Assembly: GCF_964355755.1 (NCBI RefSeq)
Contig: NC_092670.1
Location: 31,671,795 to 31,735,794, forward strand
DNA: 64,000 bases
From: Antedon mediterranea
Lineage: Eukaryota; Echinodermata; Crinoidea; Comatulida; Antedonidae
Direction: 5' to 3'
In this document: positions 12,111-22,393 of the stretch, piece after piece
Layout: each line of letters opens with the position of its first letter
Position numbering within the stretch: the first letter of the stretch is position 1
The notes under the pieces: generated by a model
Databases searched by the model: none
Seen by the model: the letters and a program-made list of their open reading frames with translations, nothing else
What the model was told of the DNA's origin: nothing
Position numbers and translations under genes: made by a program

Positions 12111-12414
12111 ACTATCACTGTGTTTTTATGTCTATTGCGTTTTTCATACTATTAGTTGGGAAAGCCACTCGACAGTGCAGTTCTTTTGAACTGATCCACT
12201 TTTGGTTACCCGCAGGTGCTGATAGTACTTTTGTTCTGTTTTGTTGAATGATGCCGTGCCTTGTTTATGATTTTTGTATGTTACCTGGAAATTGAATAAA
12301 ATAAAAAAAAAAATAAAATAAAAAATAAAGAATGAGTAGTATAGGCTCTATGTTTGCTTATCAAATAATTATATCTGGATTTTTTTTTTATGTATAGGCT
12401 TTCACAAACTTAAA

Positions 12415-13689
12415 ATGAAGGTAACGATTGTTGCTATGTTTCTGCTCATCGCTGCAGCACTGCCTACTGCAGAGTCATGTCAACCATGTCCTATCTTTTG
12501 GGTTCCTTACCTAGGCAATTGCTACCGAATCTTTGCGGAAACATTAACTTGGACAGCAGCTGAGAACAAATGCCAAAGTTTCACAACCTGGTTAGTATAA
12601 CAAAATTATTTCGATAAAATCAGGCCTACAATTATGCCTCGACCAACAAAGGCTTCTTAAATAATTTTGTTTAAAATGGTAATATCTTGGACGCAACTTT
12701 AGATGGAAATAGACTAATAATACATGATTTAATATTTATTTATAAATATACTTTATCAATGGAAATAACTTTGCTCGTGAGTGTCACAAAACACCAATAA
12801 TCTCAGTTATTTTTGAAGTTCTTTATTATTATACTTTACTTTTTAACAATTACATAGTTGTTCTTAAATTCAATCTTATAAATAAGGTGGATGAATACAA
12901 AGCTTTGCTCAATTTTGACTAGTGAATATTAATGTATTTATTTTACCGCCATCTTTCATTTTTACATTTTAATTAACATCGTATCTAAAGTTTTAAATGA
13001 AAACAAATATGTTTAATACTTAATTCAAGAATCTTATTATGTAAATATACCTGTATTTTAACTACTTTAAACACTTACTTTAATTGTCACAAATGTACAT
13101 ATCTACTGTATACAATATATTCCTAACTGAGAATTTATATAAACGTAAACTCACACAAGACAAAAAAAAAGTGAATATTAATGTTTAATAAAATAGTATA
13201 AACATACTTTAAATACAGTAGGAAAGTCCTGATTCAACGTTTCGATCTTTAATGGACCATTTTCAGGATGATGATCGAAGTCCAAACGGAATAAGGTTTA
13301 ATTTGTATTAATGTCTACAAATAAAGTAAAATTACCTTTTTAATCAAAGGATTGCAAAGGGACATCTTGTGTCCATTCGGAGTAAGGAAGAAAACGAATT
13401 TGTTTCAAGACTTTGGAATTCAGCTACTGACGGATTGGTAACACGTGAACCGTATGCCACCTACTGGATTGGTTTGACCGATGCAAGATACGAGGGTACA
13501 TGGAGATGGAGCGACACTAATCAGTTGGCAACTTATACAAACTGGGATCGAAATCAACCTGACAATCATAGTGGCAACCAAGACTGCGTTACAGTATGGA
13601 ACCGAAGTGGTTTACAGACGATATGGGATGATAAACAATGTAACGCTGTACAAGGTTATGTTTGCAAACTTCCACAGAATAATTATTAG
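12415..13689 (+). CDS. Secreted C-type lectin, QPD (galactose-type) carbohydrate-recognition domain
   Basis: Coding exons are 12415-12590 and 13350-13689, giving 171 residues. The acceptor at 12396-12397 precedes exon 2; the donor after 12590 is G|GTTAGT and the acceptor before 13350 is TCAAAG. The join is in phase (codon split 2+1). Residues 1-21 form a hydrophobic signal peptide. The mature protein is essentially one C-type lectin domain: a C-P...G-N-C-Y-R start, T-W-T-A-A-E-N-K-C, W-I-G-L, then Q-P-D, the W-D-D calcium-loop variant of WND, and a final C...Y-V-C-K-L. Six cysteines sit in the expected places. Known lectins with QPD favour galactose or GalNAc, while EPN ones favour mannose; specificity here is inferred. 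Likely role is secreted sugar binding in innate immunity. A decayed tandem copy lies at 18.2-19.35 kb. Confidence 0.9.
12591..13349 (+). other. Lectin intron 2
   Basis: A 759-bp AT-rich intron with GT-AG ends, phase 2. No repeat family or conserved element recognised. Confidence 0.75.
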
Positions 13690-13755
13690 AACATGAATAT
13701 AAAATTAGATTGTAGTTCATGATTTTTACAAATATTCAGTGAATTTCACCTAAAA

Positions 13756-13761
13756 AATAAA
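13756..13761 (+). promoter_or_regulatory. Possible polyadenylation signal of the lectin gene
   Basis: AATAAA 67 bases after the lectin stop codon, with another AATAAA a few bases downstream. Position is normal for a short 3' UTR. From here to about 14650 I see nothing else I can name. Confidence 0.5.
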
Positions 13762-14659
13762 AAGTAATAAATGGATACGATTGCATGATAACTGTACTAT
13801 CATATATTTTTGTTCGTGTTTGTATTCTTTTCAGTGGGTTTCAGATGGAATTGTGTGAATATGAACCTAGTCATAGGTTTAATTGGCCTAAAGGTCTGTT
13901 TGCACATTAAATTCATTTGAACTAAAACTCGTGTACTCGTATGGAATGCATAGACCAAAGATCCAAAACTAATGCTTTCTTTTGTAGTACGTTTATAAGA
14001 TTTTCCAGGGTCTCTGAATTAATCCCGTGTGTCCAGGCCATACTTATTAAAAATATTTCCGTTAAGTTTAAAAAAGTAATCTGTGAAAAAAAAATTTAAC
14101 TTGTACAAGGCTCTGTCTAGAGCCATCACATTTTATTTGACAAAAAAATGTGATGTTCCCATATGATGATGATTATGTCATATTACTACCATATTTAGAT
14201 ATATCGCTACCATATTTGGGCACATCGCACAATTTTTGTCTAACTAGTTTGATAGTGTAGACAGAACTTTAAAATGCTACTATATGTAAAAGGACGGCAT
14301 GATGGAGAACGATGATTTACTACAGGTGAACTGTAACTTCTCTGTTTCATTTTTCAATTAGTTCATTTAAATAAACTATTTATATTTACTCGATGGAGAC
14401 AGTAATCATGTAGTATATTATACTGTATACTGTATACTGTAGCGTTTATGTAAATACCCAACGCATCAGATCAGTGTGAAGGGAACTATGACTGCCTTCT
14501 TTTTTGGGAGACACGATGATTGATTCTACCATAATGAAATTTAAAGCTTACTTCTATTTTGTACAGTCTATTTTATATAGTTACCTTTTAACGGTTATTT
14601 GTAGACTACAGTATTTAACATAGACTCTTAGCATTGTACAATATTTGCGGTCATCAGTA

Positions 14660-14815
14660 CTTGCTTTTCTAAATGTCGCTTTGGATCGATTTAGCCAACG
14701 TTTTTCACCGCCAATTGTTCTCCTGTCATCGTACTTCTTCAACAAACTATAAATAGAAAACAGAGAGGCAAATGTCTAAACTAGTTTTAAGAACGTTTTG
14801 TTGCTAAGTTCGATT
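14660..14815 (+). repeat. Second copy of the upstream lectin block
   Basis: Matches about 4050-4190 with indels (shared CTAAATGTCGCTTTGGATC and TTAAGAACG phrases). Together with the promoter copies at 4200 and 18180 and the exon copies at 12398 and 19242, it shows that the whole lectin locus was duplicated in tandem on the + strand. Confidence 0.65.
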
Positions 14816-14959
14816 GCTTACATGTCGACATGAAGAGATAGATTATCTTGCCAAGTTCACTTCACTAAAAATTTCATCCATTTTGTTTCTATTCAACTTA
14901 TAACAATATTCAACAGTTTCCGTAGGACATTAGCATTTGTTTCATTGAATTGAATTTTA

Positions 14960-15550
14960 AAAGCCAGGTGTGGCAAAAAGTTCTATTGCTTCTCAGTGAC
15001 TGTGACAGTGTCTTTTATTTGTATTTAATTTAATTATTAGGATTTGTATTTATTTAAACGCTACAAAGCTCACTAGAAAGCATTAGCAATACTATAACTT
15101 GAAAGAAAATCGACAAGATGCCGTGTTTATAAATAATAGATGGATTCTAAATAATTATAGGCCTCATTCGAATTCAAGGCCAGGTGTGGCGAAAAGTTAT
15201 ATTGCTTTTCAATGACATCTTTTTTTGTATTTTATTTGTTTTAATTATTATTTGTATTTATTTATATGCTATATTTATTTAATAACTATCTAGCATCTGC
15301 TAAAAATAACAGATTATAAATTATGGATAAATAAATAAATAATGGATGGATTCTAAATAATTATAGACCTATTTCGTACATATGCTTCATTCATTGCGGC
15401 AAAAATTTCTATCGCTATTCAGTGATATCTTTTATTTGTATTTATTTTGTATTTGATGTGTTTTAATTATTATATTATTTGTATTTATTTATATACTATA
15501 TTCATTTAATTTTAATTAATCTAGTGTCTGTTAAATAATTATTTAATTTA
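14960..15550 (+). repeat. Degenerate tandem repeat, about 215-bp unit, three copies
   Basis: Copies begin near 14970, 15183 and 15399. Each starts with a GGCAAAAAG/GGCGAAAAG phrase, then TTCAGTGA and a TTTTATTTGTATTTA-rich body, and ends near an AATAATTATAGGCCT-like segment (first two). AT-rich and diverged; no coding potential. Confidence 0.65.
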
Positions 15551-15603
15551 AACAAATATTCTGATTTTATTAAATAAGTTCATTTGGATCTGATAATGTA
15601 ATG

Positions 15604-17727
15604 TGATAAAAAGTTACTTCTATATGATCCAATAATAGTGTCAAGTTTGTAAGATGATATCGGTACTTACATTTCCAGAGAACTTGGAGATCTCCCTACT
15701 CGAAAAGGGTTTGAATTTTTCCGTTACAAGCTGCTAAACTAGTTCCTAATGTCGAAAAAGATATAATATGAGGGAAGATGACGTCAATAATAACGTCCAC
15801 CTAGTAACATTAACAGACATGAACGAATAGCTTTGAAATCACTAAAGGAAGATAAAGACATAATAATATTGCCTGCCGACAAAGGAAGAGCAACTGTAAT
15901 TTTAGATAAGAAAGAATACGAAGATAAAACGAACACAATGCTGAATGATATAACAGTATATGAAAAACTACACAATAATCCTACACAAAAGTATAAAAGG
16001 AAACTCGTTGCCATCCTAAATAGACTAAAACAAGAAGAGAAAATAACACCAAAGCAAAAAAGAATATTATTCCCTACAGCAGAAGTAACACCACGCATTT
16101 ACTGCCTTCCAACAGTACACAAAATGAATGTACCGCTTCGTCTTATTGTTGACTGCATCAACTCCATATACTATGACTTAGGAAAAAGCCTTGCCGATAT
16201 TTTAGAGCCTCTAGTTGGAAACACTATACATCATGTAAAGAACTCCAAAGACTTAGTAAAGTTAAACTTGCGACGTTAAATGTCCCACAGAACTACACAT
16301 TTGTCTCGTACGATGTTGTATCCCTATTCACCAAGACACCCACAGAATTAGCATTAAAAATCATACGAATAAAACTAGAAAATGTTGATGACTTAAAAGA
16401 ACGTACAAATCTCTCCGTCGATGACATTTTAGAATTTCTGTCCCTTCTGATAAATACCACCTATTTCAGCTTCAACGGATACTTCTATAAACAAATAGAA
16501 GGTGTTGCGATGGGAAGCCCAGTGAGCCCTATTGTGGTAAACCTGTTTTTAGAATGGCTAGAAGAGGAAGCACTCAAAACAGCTAATACAGAAATTAAGC
16601 CATTGATATGGAAAAGATACGTAGATGACGTGTTAGCAGTTGTTCCAGAAGAAGCTGCTGACAACCTTAATTATCATCTTAACTCAATTGATCCCACACA
16701 CAACATTACTTTCACAACAGAACATATGACTAATAACACTATACCTTTCTTAGACGTCTCCATTTCACTCATCAGTTTACAGAAAACCTACTCATACCAA
16801 CCAATATTTACACTTTCATTCATGTCACCCATTACAACATAAATTGAGTGTTGTTTCCACGCAGAAAGAGCAAGAGAATGAAGTTAAAATCATAAGAACT
16901 GCTCTATCTACATGTGAATATCCCAAGTGGTGTGTTAACAAAAATTTAAAAAACAAAAAACAGAACGACAAAGCAGAAAAGAATGAAAACATAGAAAAAC
17001 AAAAAGTATTGGAATTCCATATATCCCAAATATGTCGGAAAGAATACGAAGATGCCTAAAAGAACATAACATTAACACATAATTTATTCCTGAAAACAAG
17101 TTAAGAAACCAGTTAGTACACCCAAAAGACAAAATTAAAAAAGAAGACACGTGTGGTGTTGTATATCAAGTGAACTGTCATAACTGCGATAGCATGTATG
17201 TTGGAGAAACAGGACGAGCGCTGGAGACCAGGATTAAAGAACACAAAACAGAAGTTGTAGAACAATGCAAAGGTGTTTCAACCAGATCAAGCAGAAAGTC
17301 GGCGTCAGAAAAGTTTCACAGCCCGGCTATCACGGATCATATGGCGACTCTTGGTCACACACCCAATTGGAACAACATCAAAATCTTAGCAAAAGAAACT
17401 GAATGGAACACAAGAAAAATAAAAGAAGCGATACATATAAGATTACACCCTAATAATATGAATAGAGATGAAGGAGCATATGAACTATCGCACATTCTAA
17501 AACGTAAAGATACCGACCCCCGCACATCGCTTGGATAACTCCAAGCGGTAAACTTCACAATGGCTCCTTTCAACCGTGTCACCGTCACCGCTACGTCACC
17601 AGAACGTATTCACTTATGATTATGCCTTGCTGTTAGTAGGCGAAGTCAAGTTCTCTGGAAATGTAAGTACCGATATCATCTTACAAACTTGACACTATAT
17701 TGGATCATATAGAAGTAACTTTTTATC
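15604..17727 (+). mobile_element. Penelope-like retroelement with terminal inverted repeats, inactive
   Basis: The element is bounded by an 82-bp inverted repeat: 15604-15686 and 17647-17727, nearly identical, containing AGATGATATCGGTACTTAC and its complement. Between them lie a Penelope-type reverse transcriptase and a GIY-YIG endonuclease. Penelope-like elements are known to carry terminal repeats in variable orientation. It lies between the upstream block and the promoter of lectin copy 2, so it has split the duplicated locus. I could not identify a clear target duplication. Confidence 0.85.
15698..17538 (+). pseudogene. Penelope reverse transcriptase / GIY-YIG endonuclease, broken
   Basis: The reading begins with LLEKGLNF at 15698, the usual start of the Penelope RT domain, but meets a stop near 15737. 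The RT then runs from about 15833, with LPADKGRATVILD, the FVSYDVVSLFT acid motif near 16310, VAMGSPVSP near 16507 and the catalytic KRYVDDVL at about 16612. A GIY-YIG nuclease follows (VVYQVNCHNCDSMYVGETGR at about 17155-17215), ending at 17538. Lesions: stop near 15737, frameshifts near 16275, 16800 and 17030, and a stop at about 17082. A short piece also seems missing after 16840. The element cannot make full-length protein. Confidence 0.85.
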
Positions 17728-18180
17728 ATATTCTGATTTTGTACCGCAATGAAAACAGAAATATACCATATAAAATCCACGTCCAAATTGAACTAACAGT
17801 TGTGTACTTTCATCAAAAGAATTTAGCATGGTATTATTAATTATCAATATCATTTCCAATGAGTTCAGGAAGTTCAGCAGCAAACACCGGAGAGCAGATC
17901 CGTACTGTAATTACGTTTTACCTCACCAATATCATCATCAGAAAATCGAAATTTATATTCTCTTGTTTCATATTATATTTCGGGTAGCAAGTACACCATA
18001 GACAAACACATAATAGTTATCCACATCGATCAAAAATTGGATCGAATAAATATATATTTTACCTGAAAACTGTAATTTAAATATATTATGTCGACAAAAA
18101 CATGAATATTATGTCGACTTGACTAGATATTATTATTATCTTCACAAGCCGCCACGTGGATGGCACTTAGACGCCTTTTT
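17728..18180. other. Spacer between the Penelope element and lectin promoter copy 2
   Basis: AT-rich, no recognised feature. Contains a small cluster of TTATGTCGAC repeats near 18090-18118. Confidence 0.5.
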
Positions 18181-18426
18181 CGTGGTTAGGTTATTTTATC
18201 AGTACACGACAACTGAAATAAATTATTACATGCAATATTCTTCTATTCCATTATTCATGTAATTTGCACATGGCATTAAATTAATCCAAACAGTAATATT
18301 AAATATAAAATAAAATAACAATGCCCTCATTGTAATGAGAAGATATATAAGTAATTAATTATTAATGAATTATTTCAGTAGTAACATTTTGCTCAACTCA
18401 TCAGCAACATTTTCTTTGAAGAAGCA
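18180..18426 (+). promoter_or_regulatory. Lectin promoter and non-coding exon 1, copy 2
   Basis: Homologous to 4200-4432: TATATAA at 18344-18350, then ACTCATCAGCAACATTTTC and a donor GTGAGTATTC after 18426. Similarity continues into the intron to about 18890 (matching 4440-4880). In this copy the acceptor is only 0.8 kb downstream, showing the original intron length before insertions enlarged copy 1. Confidence 0.6.
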
Positions 18427-19241
18427 GTGAGTATTCAATAATTGCAATCATTTTTTACTGTTTTTTATTTTACCGATTGGTTTAAACATTTATTCTTTTA
18501 CCTTTACCGTACTGTTTTGTCCTGACGTAACATAATCATTGACCTATACATTCGAAGGTCCATGGTTCAATTCTTATATGATTTTCTATAGTTTTGCCAC
18601 TTATTATTACCTTTAAATTGTAGTTCCCGAACGGGTTTCGTATACAGAACTTGGGCCACTAATAAATTATAATGTAATCTAACATCTTCATCGTATTTGT
18701 TTACTACATTGCATGCTATGCCTTAAATGCTAAATTGTCAATAATAAGTGACGTATATAGTATCAAAGAGTTTTTGCACAACGTTATTAGAAGTTTTCAA
18801 TTTGTTAAAGTTGATTATGTCATAGATTTTAATCAACCCTGAATTATTTTTTTAAAATAAAAACAGTGGGAAAATGCTATTGGTTTTTAACCCAATTTAA
18901 GTTTTTCAGGTTCTCAATATACGTTTTCTGTTTTCGAAAACCCGAAATAGAAACTCCCGCTAAAACGTAGAACTTATATACATTATAAAGTGCTGTTCAG
19001 AATTTGTGATGGGGTCTCTGAGACCCCTTTATAAACCGCTTTCACCATAATTTTCAGTTGAGGTCTCTTATTTCGAGTTATCTGTTTTCGTTTCCCCGGC
19101 GGATGGGATGAGAAAAATCTAAATTTACATATACGGTGATGTATCTGTAAAGTTAAAAGTGAGTAGGCCTACAGGTATTCTCATTTATAGAGAAGCAAAT
19201 ATTTTTTCTATAATTTATCGTAAATATTGTGAAATTTATAG

Positions 19242-19350
19242 GCATACATATCGACATAATGAAGAAGATGCTGTATATTGTGTTTATCGCAGCACTAATA
19301 CTGCCTACTCACCCGATTCTGCTACTGTCCATAGGTGCTATCTGTAAAAC
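19242..19350 (+). pseudogene. Remnant signal-peptide exon of a second lectin copy
   Basis: After an acceptor TTATAG at 19236-19241 comes a leader and an ATG at 19259, as in the intact exon at 12398. The frame encodes a hydrophobic leader (MKKMLYIVFIAALILPT) close to the intact one, sharing the GCAGCACT...CTGCCTACT stretch. After that the expected CTLD start has been deleted and the frame ends in about 42 codons. No second CTLD exon was found before the repeats that start at 19450. Probably a decayed paralogue. A short secreted peptide is a less likely alternative. Confidence 0.5.
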
Positions 19351-19449
19351 TATAGCAAGTTATACACGTTGTTGTCTGCTATAAATGCTGTACTTTTAAC
19401 ACACGGTACACTGTCTGTAGCACAGTGTCTGTTGACAATTTACAATGAT

Positions 19450-19560
19450 CAGGCCCGTAGCCAGGGGGTTTTTTTGGGGTTCGGGCGAACCCCACTTTTG
19501 CGCGAACCCCCCTTTTACCAGCGAACCCCCCTTGAAAAACAAAGGCCCCACTTCCAAAAT
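19450..19560 (+). repeat. GC-rich repeat fragment beginning GGCCCGTAGCCAGGGGG
   Basis: A sharply GC-rich patch in AT-rich DNA with several CGAACCCCCCTT units. The opening phrase looks like the end of a dispersed element. I cannot define the other boundary. Confidence 0.45.
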
Positions 19561-19914
19561 CGTGCAATTAATTATCAATTATAGCAGATTTTTTGGTCAT
19601 TTTACTTCTATTGACTATGTTTAAATCGATCGAATATACAGATTGTCCGATGTCAAAGTCACTGCTGAGCGTGAGATCGAGAGATTGTTGAGAGATGATG
19701 GTTATAAATATGAAAAATGGACTGACCAATCGCGTGCTTCGGCCGGGCTTTTCGGAACGCACAAGATCACGTTCAGTTCAGTTCAATCTTTTTGGGGATT
19801 TTTATTTTTTTCCTGGAAATATTTTTCATTAAACCAAAGAATTTCACTGTGTAAACTTGAATAAAAATGGTGCTGAGTTAAATTGGTATGTGTACGTAGG
19901 CCTACCGTATATTT

Positions 19915-20982
19915 CGGTATATAAGACGCACTTTTGACACGCAAATTTGACCTCTAAATGTTACCCTAATTAATTTAATTACCTACTAATACTTAAATTA
20001 ATTAAAAATAGTGTACTACTCTGCAATGTAGGCCTAGCTAGTTACTCACTCCTGTCTAACCACAGTGTGGTAACAAGTTTATTGAATTTTTAGTTAAGGT
20101 AAATTGTCATCCTCGACTGTATTAATTAATATTACAGTACGCATTAGATATTCTAGCCAGGCCTAGTAATACTCTCTGAACTCGCGGGTGTGTATTCTAG
20201 CAGCATGCAGCATCACAGCGCAACACATTTATGGAAGAGTCCATTAATTACGGTGGTGTCACATTTTAATTACACAATAACTATTTCCCTTGATCACGGT
20301 GGTTTATTTTTATTACATCTCTATGTCAACAGTCACATAATGTTATAATCATGTAGGCAATAGTTCGTATGTCAAGCGATATCTAAAAGAGTGTGTTGTT
20401 ATTGTGTTAAGTAGCTTCCCCTAATCTCATAGTGTATATGGCCAACAGTGCTGATCACAAGGAGCACATGGTTAGTGCTCTCCTCTCCTCATATTGCTGT
20501 AATGCATGCATGGAAATAGGAAAAATTTTCATATAGGCCTACCCATCCTGATATTCCTGGTTCATTATCAGCCCAAAAAACTGAACATCATTTTAATGGT
20601 CATACACACAATAAGAAGGTATATATTTAAATAATATGAAATTAAAGTTACTTAAATAGACATAGGCTAGCCCTACCCACACAGTGCATCGTAACTGAAA
20701 CAATATGGGGATTTCCCTTTTCATTGAACGTTCAGTTGAAGTAGAGACTGTTACGATGTAATAAAGGCAATCAAACAAAATTATATCATTTGATTCTAAT
20801 AAATATGTCTCAAATATCGTTGTTTTATTATTAAAATACCATTGTTTTGATTGTAAAATGTTTAAATTTCGGCCTAGAATAAGTGCGTCTTATGCATCGA
20901 CTACATAAAAAATACTAATATTTCAGTCTCCGTTATGGGTGCGTCTTATACACAGGTGCAACTTGTACACCGAAATATACGG
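19915..20982. mobile_element. Non-autonomous TIR element, about 1.07 kb, TA flanks
   Basis: The left end CCGTATATTTCGGTATATAA at 19915 and the right end, whose reverse complement reads CCGTATATTTCGGTGTACAA, form terminal inverted repeats. The matching GTGCGTCTTAT stretches continue inward. Both ends are flanked by TA, suggesting a TA target duplication. No transposase is present. Superfamily not assigned. Confidence 0.6.
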
Positions 20983-21610
20983 TACTATTTGTTTTTTATG
21001 TTTATAGGATAAGAAATTATTTAAGGGCCTAATATAATATACTTTTTTGCAACAATAAAGCTGTATTTCATGATCAGTACTACTAACTTCCATAATACTG
21101 TACTATATAATTTATCTGCATAACCTGGGGCGGATCCAGAGGGGGGGGGGGGGTCCACGGGGTCCGGACCCCCCTAAATTTTAATGGTGCCCTTTTTTAG
21201 AGGTTCAAATATTTATTCGTGTGACATATTTGTGTGTATATTAGTATGCACAGAGTAGGCTACACTAACCCCAAAAATAAAAACAGAAATTTATCACAAT
21301 GAGCGCGATGTTAAGTTACGGCGGCCGATCAAAGAGCTTCGTGAGAGGTGGTGACGCGTGATGATCTCTACTTAAACTTCTAAAAATAGATCGTTTCACA
21401 TACTACAGAGGGCGCATGTAAACTTTTTACGATTCAACTCCGCGTACGTTACCATGCGCGCTATGTCATTGACGCGATTATTTGTCTATTGGTAAACACA
21501 TTTTTATGTATTATTATTCTGAAAATAATTGGACTGTAAACATAATTCTTTTGAGTATTTGTTCATCCTTACACTATTCAACCTTGTTTTTAGTCGCGTG
21601 GAAGCGACTC

Positions 21611-21697
21611 TATAGTTCACTATGTCGGTCGGTCGGTCGGTCTGTCTGTCGGTCTGTCTGTCGGTCTGTCTGTCTGTCGGTCCGGTATCACTATGCG
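21611..21697 (+). repeat. TCTG/TCGG repeat, copy 2
   Basis: Same flanks as at 8352 (TATAGTTCACTATGTCGG upstream, CCGGTATCACTATGC downstream). Lies inside the 21125-23397 element. Confidence 0.8.
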
Positions 21698-22266
21698 TTT
21701 TATCGCTTTCTGACCTTATCTTGATATCAGTTTAATCTAGCTAGGTCAATTTTTCACAGTATATTCCTTATGGCCAGGAATCAATGTGGTTATGTTTTCA
21801 CGGTGCGCAATAAAAAATTACTCGGTCTACGCACGATTTAACGAAATCACGTTTGTAATCATATCTTCACAACCATGAATCACAATTAAATAAAATTTGG
21901 TACTCATAAATTTTAGGGCATAAATCATCATATGGCAATACAATTACGTGCGTAGCGCATGTAACGCATGCGTACGCGCGCTTAACATTTTCAAAATTTA
22001 TTTTCGATGAAATAAGAGTACATTTCAGGCAATTTTAAGCGTTTACAAAATTGCCATGAGTGCGCATATTTTTGCGCGCGCACTGCGCGTTAAATGTTAT
22101 TGCGCACTCTTTTTGCCCGATTTCTGTTTTCTTGACTTACTTTTCAACTCGAAATTACGTTATACGAGCACGTCGAAAGTGACAGGCTACGCACGTGTAA
22201 ATTAAAAAAAAATAAATGTTTTTAAACACTTCAACATTTTTAAACATGTTCAGTAATTTCGGTCAG

Positions 22267-22393
22267 TATAGTTCACTATGTCGGTCGGTCGGTCTCTCTG
22301 TCTGTCGGTCTGTCTGTTGGTCTGTCGGTCTGTCTGTCGGTCCGGTATCACTATGCATTGTAGCACGCGACTTAATGGCTGTTGGCCTTGTTG
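22267..22393 (+). repeat. TCTG/TCGG repeat, copy 3
   Basis: Same left flank, and a right flank matching copy 1 for about 50 bp (CACTATGCATTGTAGCACGC). Copies 2 and 3 lie 0.65 kb apart within one TIR element. Confidence 0.8.

Larger units (their letters stand above)
9249..12330 (+). mobile_element. Non-LTR retrotransposon (CR1/Jockey group), nearly intact
   Basis: The element carries an apurinic-like endonuclease followed by a reverse transcriptase, then a short 3' untranslated region and an A-rich tail of ATAAA-type repeats at about 12297-12330. No separate ORF1 (gag-like) frame is visible upstream of 9249, so it is probably 5' truncated or belongs to a single-ORF lineage; the 5' boundary is uncertain. 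It lies in intron 1 of the lectin gene, same strand. Confidence 0.85.

Noticed and set aside
19159-19347. 62-codon + frame overlapping the decayed lectin exon
   Set aside because: It is in a different frame from the signal-peptide start at 19259 and crosses the splice acceptor.
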